Shown piece after piece: positions 21,842 through 31,162 of a stretch of 64,000 nucleotides of DNA. The position numbers and the translations under genes were made by a program. The stretch comes from Nesterenkonia sp. PF2B19 (GTDB lineage Bacteria > Actinomycetota > Actinomycetes > Actinomycetales > Micrococcaceae). The stretch is taken from positions 44,903-108,902 of the forward strand of contig NZ_MDSS02000006.1 in the NCBI RefSeq assembly GCF_001758425.2, given 5' to 3'. Within the stretch, counting starts at the first letter, position 1. Each line of letters starts with the position of its first letter. The notes beneath the pieces are model-generated. The model had not been told where the DNA came from. It searched no databases and worked only from the letters and a program-made list of their open reading frames with translations.

Positions 21842-21980
21842 GCACGCTCCTTACTCTCCGACACGGCTGGAGGGCAGGACCGCTGCGGGTCCCGCCGCTG
21901 CGGGGCACGGCGGCCCGGGCGCCCTGGACGAGGGCGCGGCGGACCTCGATCAGTCTAGCGCCCCGGCACTGGCCTGCGCC

Positions 21981-22661
21981 TCACTCCTCGAACTTGTAGC
22001 CCAGGCCGCGCACCGTGATCAGGTGCTGAGGCCGGGAGGGGTCCGGCTCGATCTTGGCGCGCAGCCGCTTCACATGCACGTCGAGGGTCTTGGTGTCCCC
22101 GACGTAGTCGGAGCCCCACACTCTGTCGATCAGCTGACCCCGGGTCAGCACACGTCCGGCGTTGCGCAGCAGCATCTCCAGCAGCTCGAACTCCTTCAGC
22201 GGCAGGCTCACGCCGTCTCCGCGGACCTCCACCGTGTGCCGCTCCACGTCCATGCGGACGGGCCCGGCCGCGACGGAGGAGGTGTCATCCACCTCGGTGT
22301 CCACGTGCCGGCGCAGCACCGCACGCACCCGGGCCAGCAGCTCCCGGGAGGAGTACGGCTTGGTCACGTAGTCGTCGGCGCCGAGCTCCAGGCCCACCAC
22401 CTTGTCGATCTCCGAGTCCTTGGCGGTGAGCATGATGACCGGCACATTGGAGCGCTGGCGGATCTGCCGGCACACCTCCGTGCCGGGCTGGCCCGGCAGC
22501 ATCAGGTCCAGCAGGACCAGGTCGGGGCTCTCCTTGTCGAAGAGCTCCACGGCCTGCAGGCCGTCGTCGGCGACCGAGACGTCATACCCCTCCTTCTGCA
22601 GGGTGTACGACAGGGCCTCGGAGAACGAGGTCTCGTCTTCGACGATGAGAATCCTGGTCAC
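21981..22661 (-). CDS. regX3: Response regulator RegX3 (phosphate two-component system)
   Basis: A 226-residue OmpR/PhoB-type regulator. The receiver domain has the acidic pocket VEDE, phospho-acceptor Asp in LVLLDLMLPGQPG and Lys in VTKPYSSREL. The C-terminal winged helix ends in VHVKRLRAKIEPDP and TVRGLGYKFEE. Orthologues are phosphorylated by SenX3 under phosphate limitation and bind GTTCA-type direct repeats. GTG 22661 overlaps the senX3 stop by 4 bp (GTGA), so translation is coupled. Confidence 0.95.
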   Translation of the reverse strand: MTRILIVEDETSFSEALSYTLQKEGYDVSVADDGLQAVELFDKESPDLVLLDLMLPGQPGTEVCRQIRQRSNVPVIMLTAKDSEIDKVVGLELGADDYVTKPYSSRELLARVRAVLRRHVDTEVDDTSSVAAGPVRMDVERHTVEVRGDGVSLPLKEFELLEMLLRNAGRVLTRGQLIDRVWGSDYVGDTKTLDVHVKRLRAKIEPDPSRPQHLITVRGLGYKFEE

Positions 22662-23896
22662 GCTGTTCCTCCTTCACCGGCGCGAGCGCGGTCGGACTGT
22701 TGATGGTCGGTGCGGGGGGCGCCGTCGGCGTCGGCCTCCGGGGCGCCCTCCTCGGGCTCCCCGGGTCCCTGGCCCTCCTCGAGCTCCGGGATCCGCACGG
22801 TGAACGTGGACCCCTTGCCCTGCTGGGACCAGAGGGAGACCTCTCCCCCGTGGTTGGTGATGACGTGCTTGACGATGCTCAGCCCCAGACCGGTGCCCCC
22901 GGTCTGACGCGAACGGGCGGCGTCGACACGGTAGAAGCGCTCGAAGATCCGCTCCTGGTCCTCCGGGGCGATGCCGATGCCCTGGTCCGTGATGGTCACC
23001 TGCGCGATCCCGTCGCGGGAGGACAGCCCGATCCCGATGCGGGTTCCCTCCGGGGAGTAGCGCACGGCGTTGTCGATGAGGTTCCGGAAAGCCATGGTCA
23101 GCTGATCATGGTCCCCGTGGACCGAGCGGGTCAGGCTGCCCCCGACCTTGATGGTGATGTCTTTGGCCTCCGCGGGCAGCGTGGAGCGGTCCACCGCCTC
23201 CGAGATGACCTCTCCCAGGTCCACGGGGCGCCCCGAGTGGACCACGTTCTTGCCCTGCACGCGGGAGAGCTCGATGATGTCCTGGACCAGTGCCGCCAGG
23301 CGGGCCGACTCGCGCTGCAGGCGCTGGGCGAAGTGCCGCACCGCCTCCTCGTCGTCGGCGGCGTCCTCGATGGTCTCGGTCAGCAGCGAGATGGCGCCCA
23401 CCGGGGTCTTCAGCTCGTGCGAGACGTTGGCGACGAAGTCATGCCGCACCGCCTGGGTGCGGGAGAACTCGGTGCGGTCGTCGGCCAGGACCAGGATGTA
23501 CTCGTCCCCCAGCGGAGCCACACGCAGATGCACCACGATGGAGGACTCCCCCTGCAGCCCGCGCGGCAGCTCATGGTCCTGATCGATGATGACGCCGTCG
23601 GCCCGGACCCGCGCGGTGAGGGCGAGCAGCTCCTGGTGCACCACGGTGTGGCCGCGCACCAGGCCGAAGGCGTAGGCGGCCGGATTGGCGCGCACCACGC
23701 CGTCGACGGTGTCGACGACGATGTAGGCCAGGCCCAGCGAGGCGAGCACCTCGGTGGCGCCGGCGGGCATGGTCGGCTCGTCCACGTCGATCCCGGCGGC
23801 GCGCTGCAGCTCGCTGACCCGGAACGCGTGCATCCCGGCGACGCCCAGGAGCAGGCCGACCAGGCCGGAGACGATGGCGATGAGCAGGGAGTCCAC
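22658..23896 (-). CDS. senX3: Sensor histidine kinase SenX3
   Basis: A 412-residue membrane histidine kinase. One N-terminal transmembrane helix (AIVSGLVGLLLGVAGM) is followed by a PAS-like region (about residues 45-140), the dimerisation helix with phospho-acceptor His in VSHELKTPVGAISLL, and an ATPase domain with N box RNLIDNAVRYSP, G1 DQGIGIAPEDQERIF and GTGLGLSIVKH. It senses phosphate status, with PhoU as a usual negative partner. GTG 23896 lies 6 nt after a TAAGCT box, giving a leaderless start. It is divergent from phoU, with a PHO-box-like element between them. Confidence 0.95.
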   Translation of the reverse strand: MDSLLIAIVSGLVGLLLGVAGMHAFRVSELQRAAGIDVDEPTMPAGATEVLASLGLAYIVVDTVDGVVRANPAAYAFGLVRGHTVVHQELLALTARVRADGVIIDQDHELPRGLQGESSIVVHLRVAPLGDEYILVLADDRTEFSRTQAVRHDFVANVSHELKTPVGAISLLTETIEDAADDEEAVRHFAQRLQRESARLAALVQDIIELSRVQGKNVVHSGRPVDLGEVISEAVDRSTLPAEAKDITIKVGGSLTRSVHGDHDQLTMAFRNLIDNAVRYSPEGTRIGIGLSSRDGIAQVTITDQGIGIAPEDQERIFERFYRVDAARSRQTGGTGLGLSIVKHVITNHGGEVSLWSQQGKGSTFTVRIPELEEGQGPGEPEEGAPEADADGAPRTDHQQSDRARAGEGGTA

Positions 23897-23902
23897 GCCT
23901 AC

Positions 23903-23908
23903 AGCTTA
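23903..23908 (-). promoter_or_regulatory. -10 box of a probable leaderless senX3 transcript
   Basis: TAAGCT on the minus strand, 6 nt before GTG 23896, with no Shine-Dalgarno between them. Confidence 0.5.
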
Positions 23909-23956
23909 GGCATGTGTTCATGCGCTCGTCGCCGCAGGGCCCCGATGCGTCAAGGG

Positions 23957-23985
23957 GTTCAACGAGCGTTCACCTGGTGGTTGAC
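23957..23985 (+). promoter_or_regulatory. Candidate PHO box between senX3 and phoU
   Basis: GTTCAAC GAGC GTTCACC (23957-23974) are two 7-bp direct repeats spaced exactly 11 bp; a weaker third unit GTTGAC starts at 23980. This is the classical form bound by actinobacterial PhoP/RegX3. It lies about 50-90 bp upstream of the predicted senX3 start and about 120 bp upstream of the phoU GTG. Confidence 0.6.
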
Positions 23986-24102
23986 TGGGGCGCGGCCCCG
24001 CGTTCACGTCCGTCGGTGAGCCTGGAGCGTCGGGATGCTCCGGGACGACCCGGCGCGCCCACGGCAGGCCGCGGCCCCCTCACGACGAAAGGACCGTCAC
24101 CC

Positions 24103-24762
24103 GTGCGCAAGCTCTTTCAGGAAGACCTCCAGAACCTCGGCGAGCAGCTGATCGACATCGCCACCCTGGTCTCCCAGGCGATGCAGAAGGCTTACCGATC
24201 CTTCGAGACGGCCGACGTGCAGCTGGCGGAGGAGGTCATCGCCGCGGATCAGCGGATCGACGCGCTGCAGAACGACCTGGACGAGCGTGCCATCGACCTG
24301 CTGGCGCTGCAGGGGCCCGTGGCCTCCGATCTGCGCACCATCGTCGGCGCCCTGCGGATGAGCACCTCGCTGGAACGCATGGGGGATCTGGCGCGCCACA
24401 TCGGGCAGCTGGTCCGCCTGCGCTACCCGGACCACGTCTCTCCGGAGCACCTGAAGCCGGTGTACGCGCGGATGGCCCAGCACGCGCAGGACCTCGCTGA
24501 GAAGGTCGTGAGGCTCCTGCAGACCCGGGACCTCGCCCTCGTGGACGAGATCACCGCGGAGAACGAGGCCATCAATGCGCTCCACGCCTCCGTGTTCCGC
24601 CTGATCGCCGAGGACGAATGGGATGCTAGCCCGGCCACCACGGCGGACTGCACGCTGGCCAGCCGATACTTCGAGCGCTTCGGGGACCACGGCGTCTCCG
24701 TGGCCAAGAAGGTCGCCTACCTGGTCACCGGAGAGTGGGACGTGAAGGCCCACGCCGAATGA
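24103..24762 (+). CDS. phoU: Phosphate signalling regulator PhoU
   Basis: A 219-residue all-helical PhoU protein with two three-helix bundles. Metal-binding motifs of the E/DxxxD type are visible in VIAADQRIDALQNDLDERA and VDEITAENEAINALH. Both SRYFERFGDHGVSVAKKV and SLERMGDLARHIGQL are typical PhoU repeats. PhoU dampens SenX3 activity when phosphate is plentiful and modulates the Pst transporter. I chose GTG 24103 with AGGA upstream; translation from further upstream would add a basic stretch not found in PhoU. It is divergent from senX3. Confidence 0.94.
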   Translation: MRKLFQEDLQNLGEQLIDIATLVSQAMQKAYRSFETADVQLAEEVIAADQRIDALQNDLDERAIDLLALQGPVASDLRTIVGALRMSTSLERMGDLARHIGQLVRLRYPDHVSPEHLKPVYARMAQHAQDLAEKVVRLLQTRDLALVDEITAENEAINALHASVFRLIAEDEWDASPATTADCTLASRYFERFGDHGVSVAKKVAYLVTGEWDVKAHAE

Positions 24763-24820
24763 GCTGAGTCGGCTCTCCGGCCCGGATGTGACCGCCCGAG
24801 CAGGTGAGGAAGACGGCCCC

Positions 24821-24870
24821 GACGTCATCGAGCGGGAGACCCGTGGTCGGGTCTCCCGCTCGATGATGTC
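24821..24870. terminator. Long hairpin terminator between phoU and gpmA
   Basis: Arms GACGTCATCGAGCGGGAGAC and the matching GTCTCCCGCTCGATGATGTC (one mismatch) pair over about 23 bp with a short TGGT loop. The genes on either side converge, so it probably acts bidirectionally. Confidence 0.8.
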
Positions 24871-24930
24871 GCTGGGACGGTGCTCGCGCGTCGCGCGGCC
24901 GTCCCGCTCAGCAGGGCGGCCCGGACAGCC

Positions 24931-25677
24931 TCACTTCTTGCCCTGGTTGGCCACCGCCTCGATGGCCTCCTTCGCGGCCTCAGGGTCCAGGTAGGTGCCC
25001 CCGGGCTTCACAGGCCGGAAGTCCTCGTCCAGCTGGTAGTGCAGCGGGATGCCGGTGGGGATGTTCAGCCCGGCGATGTCCTCGTCGCTGATGCCGTCCA
25101 GGTACTTCACCAGGGCGCGCAGCGAGTTGCCGTGCGCGGCGAGCAGCACCGTCCTGCCGGCCTTCAGGTCCGGGATCACCGCGGACTCCCAGTACGGCAG
25201 CATGCGCTCGACGACGTCCTTGAGGCATTCGGTGCGCGGGGCGGCGTCACCGAGGTCCGCATAGCGGGGGTCGCCGATCTGCGAGTACTCGTCGTCGGCG
25301 TCGAGCTCCGGCGGCGGAGTGTCGTAGGAGCGGCGCCAGGTCATGAACTGGTCGTCGCCGTACTGCTCACGCACCTGGGTCTTGTCCTTGCCCTGCAGCG
25401 CGCCGTAGTGGCGCTCGTTGAGCCGCCAGTCCCGCTTGACCGGGATCCAGAGCCGGTCCGCCGCCTCCAGGGACAGGTGCGCGGTGGTGATGGCCCGCTG
25501 CAGCAGCGAGGTGTGGACGACGTCGGGCAGCAGGTCGTTCTCGGCCAGCAGCTCGCCGCCGCGGGCGGCCTCGGCCCTGCCCTGGTCGGTCAGCGGCACG
25601 TCGACCCAGCCGGTGAACAGGTTCTTCTGGTTCCAGTCGCTCTGTCCATGACGGAGCAGAATGAGGTCATAGCTCAT
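24931..25677 (-). CDS. gpmA: 2,3-bisphosphoglycerate-dependent phosphoglycerate mutase
   Basis: A 248-residue glycolytic enzyme interconverting 3- and 2-phosphoglycerate. The phospho-His lies in [44 protein letters not shown] and the second catalytic His in [16 protein letters not shown] complete the active site. Length is standard. ATG 25677 follows GGGATCACC with a weak ribosome site. Linkage with phoU/senX3/regX3 is the common actinobacterial order. Confidence 0.96.
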   Translation of the reverse strand: MSYDLILLRHGQSDWNQKNLFTGWVDVPLTDQGRAEAARGGELLAENDLLPDVVHTSLLQRAITTAHLSLEAADRLWIPVKRDWRLNERHYGALQGKDKTQVREQYGDDQFMTWRRSYDTPPPELDADDEYSQIGDPRYADLGDAAPRTECLKDVVERMLPYWESAVIPDLKAGRTVLLAAHGNSLRALVKYLDGISDEDIAGLNIPTGIPLHYQLDEDFRPVKPGGTYLDPEAAKEAIEAVANQGKK

Positions 25678-25781
25678 CTGGCGGTGATCCCTTCCGATGC
25701 GTGATGTGGGTGGAACGTCGGTGGTCAGGGCGCACGTCGGCGGGCGCGGAGTGGAATGGCGATCGCGTCAGCTCATCCGGC

Positions 25782-26090
25782 TCACTCGGAGACGGCGGGC
25801 TCGACGTCGGCCAGGTAGACGGCGGCCATGGTCGCGCCGATGACCGGGAACAGGAAGCCGAAGGGGCCTCCGAACAGCTGGGAGTAGACGCCGAACAGGC
25901 ACAGCAGCGCCGCGCCGCCGGTCATGCCGAGCCAGAACCCCTTGGTGCGCTTGAATGCGATGTCGAAGCGCTGCGCGTTCTTCGGCAGGCATTTCAGCAG
26001 CGCCACGCCCGCCACGATCAGGCAGACGACGGCGAAGGCGAGGAAGAGGTAGATCTCAGAGACGAGGACGGCGTACCAGATTCCGGACAT
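25782..26090 (-). CDS. DUF2516 family small membrane protein
   Basis: A 102-residue membrane protein that fits DUF2516, a family restricted to actinobacteria. Three hydrophobic segments are visible: IYLFLAFAVVCLIVAGVALL, FWLGMTGGAALLCLFGV and FGFLFPVIGATMAAVYLADV, separated by a basic loop (CLPKNAQRFDIAFKRTKG). Function is unknown. ATG 26090 lies 6 nt after TAGCAT, suggesting a leaderless transcript whose -10 box includes the stop codon of the upstream transsulfuration gene. Confidence 0.88.
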   Translation of the reverse strand: MSGIWYAVLVSEIYLFLAFAVVCLIVAGVALLKCLPKNAQRFDIAFKRTKGFWLGMTGGAALLCLFGVYSQLFGGPFGFLFPVIGATMAAVYLADVEPAVSE

Positions 26091-26096
26091 GTGTCG

Positions 26097-26102
26097 ATGC
26101 TA
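26097..26102 (-). promoter_or_regulatory. -10 box for DUF2516 gene, overlapping an upstream stop codon
   Basis: TAGCAT on the minus strand ends 6 nt before ATG 26090. Its first three bases are the TAG stop of the gene at 26100-27451. Confidence 0.45.
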
Positions 26103-27451
26103 TCGCTTCTCGTCGCGGTTTTCCGAGGCGACCAGCCGCAGCGCCTGCAGCAGGTCGGCATACAGGTCGTCCACGTGCTCGATGCCCACCGAGAGCCGGA
26201 TCAGCCCGTCCGGCACCGTCTCCGGTTCGGTGGAATGCCGACGGCGGCGCTCCGCCAGGGACTCCACTCCTCCGAGGCTCGTGGCCGGGGTCCACAGGGT
26301 CAGGTGCTGGAGGACGGCGTCGGCGGTGGCGGCGTCGGGCAGCTCGATGGTGAGGATCGCTCCGAAGCCGCCCAGCTGGGCCGCGGCCGCGCATGCTGCG
26401 GGTGGCTCTCCAGCCCCGGGTACCGGACGCCGCGCAGGGGCGTCTCCCCGGTGGGGAGCAGCGCGGCGAACCGCCGGGCGAGCTCGGCGGCGTTGGACTC
26501 CGCGGCGTCGAGGCGCACCGCCAACGTCCGCACCCCGCGCAGGGCCAGGAAGACCTCCATGGGCCCGGGTACCGCGCCATGGAGGGTGCGGTGCTGGTGC
26601 AGCCTCTGATGCAGCTGCTCATCGGCCGTGATCGCCGCCCCCATGATCAGGTCCGAGTGTCCGGCCAGGAACTTGGTCACGGAGTGGACCACGACGTCGG
26701 CTCCGTGCTTCAGCGGCTGCTGCCGCAGCGGGGTGGCGAAGGTGTTGTCCACCACGGTGAGGATGCCGCGCCGCTTCGCCTCGGCGAGCAGCGCCGGCAG
26801 GTCGGCGACCTCGAGCATCGGGTTGGTGGGGGACTCGATCCAGAGCATCACCGGCGCGTCCTGCGCCTGGGCGAGGGTGGCGACGTCGGCGATGGTGGTC
26901 CTCACCGCCTCGGTCTCGGCGATGTCCACCCGGTGCAGGGTCAGCAGGCCCCGGTCCGCCATCTCCTGGGCCAACGTGGAGAAGCCCATATAGCTGTGCC
27001 GGGGCAGGATCAGGTGGCCGCCCGGGGGCAGCAGATGCACCACCGCGGAGATCGCGGCCATCCCGGAGGAGAACAGCAGACCCGGCAGCACCGGCACCGG
27101 GTGTTCCTCGGCGGTGGTGACGAAGCCCTGACCGCTGTGGCCCCGGCGCGTGCCGGCCTCCAGGTGGGCCAGCAGCTCCTCGAGCGGCTGCCAGGAGGGC
27201 ACGCCTTCTCGGGCGTACTCCCAGCGGTTGTCGCCGCCGGGCCGATAGCTGTAGGTGGAGGTGAAGTCCACCGGGGGATTCACCGGGGAGCCGGCCTCAT
27301 GGATGCCGCGGCCTCCGGACACGAGGTAGGTGCGTTCGTCAGTCACATCAGCCACGGTAGTCGACTCCCCCGTCACGAGGGCCGCCCGCCGGGCCGCGTC
27401 CAGGCTCTGAGACGCCGGCAGGGCTCGCGGGGCGCCGGCGGAGGTGCTCAC
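26100..27451 (-). pseudogene. Cystathionine gamma-synthase/lyase-type PLP enzyme, frame broken near 26388
   Basis: A PLP-dependent Cys/Met-metabolism enzyme of about 450 residues when restored. The PLP-lysine motif is HSVTKFLAGHSDLIMG; VDNTFATPL, MLWIESPTNPML and FSSGMAAISAVVHLL are also typical. The reading frame continues to YPGLESHPQHAR; the C-terminal domain (AQLGGFGAILTIELP ... WTPATSLGGVESL ... LIRLSVGIEHVDDLYADL) follows in another frame and ends at TAG 26100-26102. Restoring one G near 26388 (CGG GCC GCG GCC) reunites it. The intact C-terminal signatures mean the break is recent or artefactual. GTG 27451 is the start used; a GTG about 30 codons in is possible. Substrate could be O-succinyl- or O-acetylhomoserine or cystathionine. 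Confidence 0.85.
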
Positions 27452-27507
27452 ACAGGCCTCCGGTGACGTTCGATGATCGCGTCACCGGAAGCGTCACCGG
27501 AAGCCGA

Positions 27508-27513
27508 TAGGCT
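27508..27513 (+). promoter_or_regulatory. -10 box of a probable leaderless tmk transcript
   Basis: TAGGCT ends 6 nt before GTG 27520; no ribosome binding site lies between. Confidence 0.5.
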
Positions 27514-27519
27514 GTCCGC

Positions 27520-28269
27520 GTGACACAGACGAAGCCAGCGAGCACGCGCGGAGCCTTCATCGTCGTCGAAGGCGGCGACGGGGCCGGGAAGACCACGCAG
27601 CTGGACCTGTTGGAATCCTGGCTGAGCGCCCACGACGTCGCCTGTGAGCGGACCCGGGAGCCCGGCGGCACCCCCATCGGCGAGCGGATCCGGGCGCTGG
27701 TCCTGGAGCACGGCCACGGTGAGGTGGACCCCCGCACCGAAGCGCTGCTCTTCGCGGCCTCACGCGCGGCCCACGTGGTGCAGCGGATCCTTCCGGCTCT
27801 GGAGTCCGGGGCCACGGTGCTCTGCGACCGGTACATCGACTCCTCGGTGGCCTACCAGGGCGTGGGACGCGGCCTGGGCCCGGAGAAGGTGGCGGAGATC
27901 AACGGCTGGGCCACCTCCGGACTGCAGGCGGACCTGACGATCCTGCTGGATGTGGACCCGACGATCTCCCAGCGGCGGCGGGCCGGACGCGACGGCGGCC
28001 CCGGGGACCGTATGGAGTCCGCCGACGACGCTTTCCGAGCCCGCATCCGAGAGGCCTTCCGCAGCCGGGCCGAGGCCGAGCCGGACCGCTATCTCGTCAT
28101 CGACGCCGACGACGACGTCGATGCCGTGCAACGGCAGATCCGGCGCCGAGTCGCCGCGCTGATCGGCGAGCCTCTGCGCGCCGCCCGGCCCGCCGGGTCC
28201 GAGGCCGCAGATCCCGAGCTGAACGAACCCGAGCTGAGCGAGAGCTCCGGGGAGGCCGGTCTTGGCTGA
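27520..28269 (+). CDS. tmk: Thymidylate kinase
   Basis: A 249-residue dTMP kinase. The P-loop is VVEGGDGAGKTTQLDLLE; the DRX motif is LCDRYIDSSVAYQGVGRGL with the DRY signature; the lid region contains RRRAGRDGGPGDRME. It has an acidic C-terminal extension of about 30 residues (AADPELNEPELSESS) not needed for the fold. The leaderless GTG 27520 is supported by TAGGCT at 27508. Its 3' end overlaps the holB start by 8 bp, and tmk-holB is the conserved actinobacterial order. Confidence 0.95.
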   Translation: MTQTKPASTRGAFIVVEGGDGAGKTTQLDLLESWLSAHDVACERTREPGGTPIGERIRALVLEHGHGEVDPRTEALLFAASRAAHVVQRILPALESGATVLCDRYIDSSVAYQGVGRGLGPEKVAEINGWATSGLQADLTILLDVDPTISQRRRAGRDGGPGDRMESADDAFRARIREAFRSRAEAEPDRYLVIDADDDVDAVQRQIRRRVAALIGEPLRAARPAGSEAADPELNEPELSESSGEAGLG

Positions 28270-29451
28270 GCCCGCCGTCTTCGCCGAACTGCCAGCGGTC
28301 TTCGCCGAACTGGTGGGCCAGGAGCCCGTGGTGGACCAGCTGCGCCGGGCCGTGGCCGCGAGCGCTCCGGCCCATGCCTGGCTGGTCACGGGGCCGCCCG
28401 GATCGGGTCGGTCCAACGCCGCCCGGGCCTTCGCCGCCGCACTGAACTGTGAGGTGGCAGAGCCGACGGAGCGCGGCTGCGGGACCTGTCGCTCCTGCCG
28501 ACTGGTCGCCTCCGGCGCCCACCCCTCGGTGAAGCTGGTCTCCACCGAGAACGTCACCTACCGGATCGATGACGTCCGCGAGCTCGTCACCACCGCCCAG
28601 GACAGCCCGCAGGGGGCACGCTGGCGAGTCATCGTCGTCGAGGACGCAGACCGGATGACCGAGCGCGCCACCAACGTGCTCCTCAAGGCCATCGAGGAAC
28701 CGCCGCCGCACACGCTCTGGGTGCTGTGCGCCCCGAGCCCCGCCGACGTCCTGGTCACCATCCGCTCACGCTGTCGACTGGTGAGCCTGCGGATCCCCCC
28801 GGCCGACGCCGTCGCCCGGCTGCTGGTGGAGCGGGACGGACTCAACGCCCAGCAGGCGCACTTCGCTGCCCGGGTGTCGCAGAACCACGTGGGGGTGGCC
28901 CGGCGCCTGGCCCGCGACCCCGAGGCGCGCCAGCGGCGGGAAGATGTGGTGACGCTGCCGCTGCGGGTGCGCAGCTCCACCGACGCCGTCCGGGCCGCCG
29001 GCACACTGGTGGCGATGACCCAGGCCGACGCCGAGGCGACGGCCGACGCCCGCCTCGCCGAGGAGCAGGCCGCGCTGCGGCGCTCGTTGGGGCTGGAGCC
29101 GGAGGAGAAGATCCCGCCGAAGCTGCGCAGCCAGTTCAAGAGGCTCGAAGAGGAGAACACCCGGCGCGCCAAACGCGCCGTGGCCGACTCGCTCGACCGG
29201 GCTCTGATCGACCTGACCGCGGTGTACCGGGACGTGCTGAGCCTGAAGCTCGACGCCGACGTCGAGCTCATCAACGACCACCTGCGCGAGCAGCTGGCCG
29301 ACTACGCCGAGAGCCTCAGCCGGAGCATGCCCTGGGCTGTCTGGATGCGATCGGCGCCGCACGCACCAGGATCGGTCAGAACGTCCCGCCGCTGTTGGCC
29401 ATGGAAGCTCTCATGATGTCCTTCCTGCCCGTGGAGGCCCACCGACGCTGA
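28262..29451 (+). CDS. holB: DNA polymerase III delta-prime subunit HolB, frame broken near 29330
   Basis: Clamp-loader subunit of about 395 residues. Visible parts are LVGQEPVVDQLRRAV, the P-loop-like TGPPGSGRSNAARAFA, zinc-binding Cys (CGTCRSC), VVEDADRMTERATNVLLKAIEEPP and the arginine-finger segment VTIRSRCRLVSLRIP. The start is TTG 28262 overlapping tmk. As sequenced the frame runs to 29416 with an unrelated tail after RSMP; the natural C-terminus (LGCLDAIGAARTRIG ... FLPVEAHRR) lies in the next frame ending at 29451. Restoring a G after 29329 (ATG GCC CTG GGC) repairs it. Because holB is essential, this break is best explained as a sequence error. Confidence 0.88.
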
Positions 29452-29465
29452 AGGGAGCCCTTCCC

Positions 29466-31031
29466 ATGGAGACCACCGCAGGCCCTGTGCTCCGCCATGC
29501 GGCGACCCTCGGCGTCGCCGCGATGCTGCTCAGCGGCTGCGTGCCGCTGGGCGAACCGCCCGAGACGCAGCAGCCCTCCCCCGGCGACACCGCCGAGGAC
29601 GTGGGGCGCGGGAACGCCACAGACCCCGCCTACGCCAGGTTCTACGATCAGGAGCTGGACTGGGAGGACTGCGAGCGCGGGGCGCGATGCGCCGATGTGG
29701 AGGTCCCCCTGGACCACGCCGAGCCCGACGGCGAGACTCTCCAGATCCGCATCATCAGCTCCGGCACCGGCGGGCCCGACGCCCCGCATCTGCTCATCAA
29801 CCCTGGCGGCCCCGGGTCCTCCGGATATGACTCGGTGGCCGAAGACCTGCAGTACTTCTTCACCCCGGCCCTGTTGGACGACTATGACATCGTCGGCTTC
29901 GACCCGCGAGGAGTCCACCGGTCGGCGCCCGTAGAGTGCCTCACGGACGAGCAGATGGACGAGAACCGGGAGCAGGTCGCTGAAGGGGACGAGGAGCTCG
30001 ACGACGAGGCCGCCGTCGAACAGGCCCGCGAGGACGCCCGCTGGCTGGGTGAACAGTGCCTCGAGCAGACCGGCGAGGTGCTCGGACACGTGGACACCGC
30101 CTCCGCCGCCCGAGACATGGACATCATCCGTGCCGCCCTGGGCGAGGAGCGACTCAACTACCTCGGCTTCTCCTACGGGACCCACCTGGGGGTGACCTAC
30201 GCGGAACAGCATCCGGCTTCGGTGGGACGGTTCGTGCTCGACGGGATGATGAACACCGCTCTGAGCGACCACGAGCTCTCCCTGGACCAGGCGGTCGGGT
30301 TCGAGGAGGCGCTGCAGGGCTACGCAGCATGGTGCGTCGAGCAGTCCGACTGTCCGGTGGACGGTGAGGCTGAGGACGTCGTCGACGCCGTGGCGGGCCT
30401 GTTCGAGGATGTCGCCGAGGAGCCCTCAGAAGGCCCCGACGGGCGGACCATCTCCGTGAGCGTGCTGGTGAGCGGGTTCATCCAGCCCATGTACTTCTCC
30501 GGGGGCTGGCCGATGCTGAACCAGGCGCTGGGCGCCGCCCTCGACGAGGAGGACTTCTCCTCCTTCCAGCAGTGGGCTGACCTGGCCGCAGGCCGCGAGC
30601 CCGACGGCAGCTACGGGTGGAAGAGTCAGCTCGCCTTCCGCGCGATCATGTGCCTGGACCACCCGGTCTCGGAAGACTCCGAGACCATCGAGGCGGAGTA
30701 TGAGGAGACCGTGGAGGCCGCCCCCACGTTCGGCCCGTACCTGGGGCACGCCGGCATCGCGTGCTCCGAGTGGCCCTTCGAGCCGGTGGGCGAGCCGCGG
30801 GAGCCGCAGCTGGACGAGGTGGAGGAGATCCTGTTCATCGGCACCACCGGGGATCCGGCCACCCCGGTGTCCTGGGCCGAAGACATGCACGCCATGGCGC
30901 CCACCTCCTCCCTGTTGGTCTACGACGGCGAGGGCCACCTGGCCTACCGGCCCGGCAACACCTGCGTGACCGAGATCGTCGACTCCTACCTCCTCGACGG
31001 GGCGCTCTTCGAGGGCCGCCAGGACTGCTGA
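29466..31031 (+). CDS. Secreted alpha/beta-hydrolase lipoprotein, tripeptidyl-aminopeptidase-like
   Basis: A 521-residue exported hydrolase of the SlpD/SlpE-TAP type. The signal sequence ends in the lipobox LLSGC. The oxyanion segment is LLINPGGPGSSGYD; the nucleophile Ser is in LGFSYGTHLG (about residue 238); the acid Asp is in IGTTGDPATPV and His in DGEGHLAYRPG. The C-terminal TAP-like domain with paired Cys (TCVTEIVDSYLL ... QDC) is present. It probably cleaves short peptides or esters outside the membrane. It follows holB by 14 bp with AGGGAG before ATG 29466, an order seen in many actinobacteria. Confidence 0.92.
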   Translation: METTAGPVLRHAATLGVAAMLLSGCVPLGEPPETQQPSPGDTAEDVGRGNATDPAYARFYDQELDWEDCERGARCADVEVPLDHAEPDGETLQIRIISSGTGGPDAPHLLINPGGPGSSGYDSVAEDLQYFFTPALLDDYDIVGFDPRGVHRSAPVECLTDEQMDENREQVAEGDEELDDEAAVEQAREDARWLGEQCLEQTGEVLGHVDTASAARDMDIIRAALGEERLNYLGFSYGTHLGVTYAEQHPASVGRFVLDGMMNTALSDHELSLDQAVGFEEALQGYAAWCVEQSDCPVDGEAEDVVDAVAGLFEDVAEEPSEGPDGRTISVSVLVSGFIQPMYFSGGWPMLNQALGAALDEEDFSSFQQWADLAAGREPDGSYGWKSQLAFRAIMCLDHPVSEDSETIEAEYEETVEAAPTFGPYLGHAGIACSEWPFEPVGEPREPQLDEVEEILFIGTTGDPATPVSWAEDMHAMAPTSSLLVYDGEGHLAYRPGNTCVTEIVDSYLLDGALFEGRQDC

Positions 31032-31162
31032 CCCCGGCCAGCATCCCTCCTGGTGAGCGGCATGCCGCCGCTAGAATGGCGGCAGCTGGGTGACGGTGAC
31101 GTCGCCTCGGTGGCCGCACCGTCGTCGACAGCTCTGACCGTCGTCGTGTCCAGGAGGTCGCC

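Noticed and set aside
27452..27519. SAM riboswitch upstream of the transsulfuration gene
   Set aside because: Only 68 bp separate it from divergent tmk; too short and without the expected structure.
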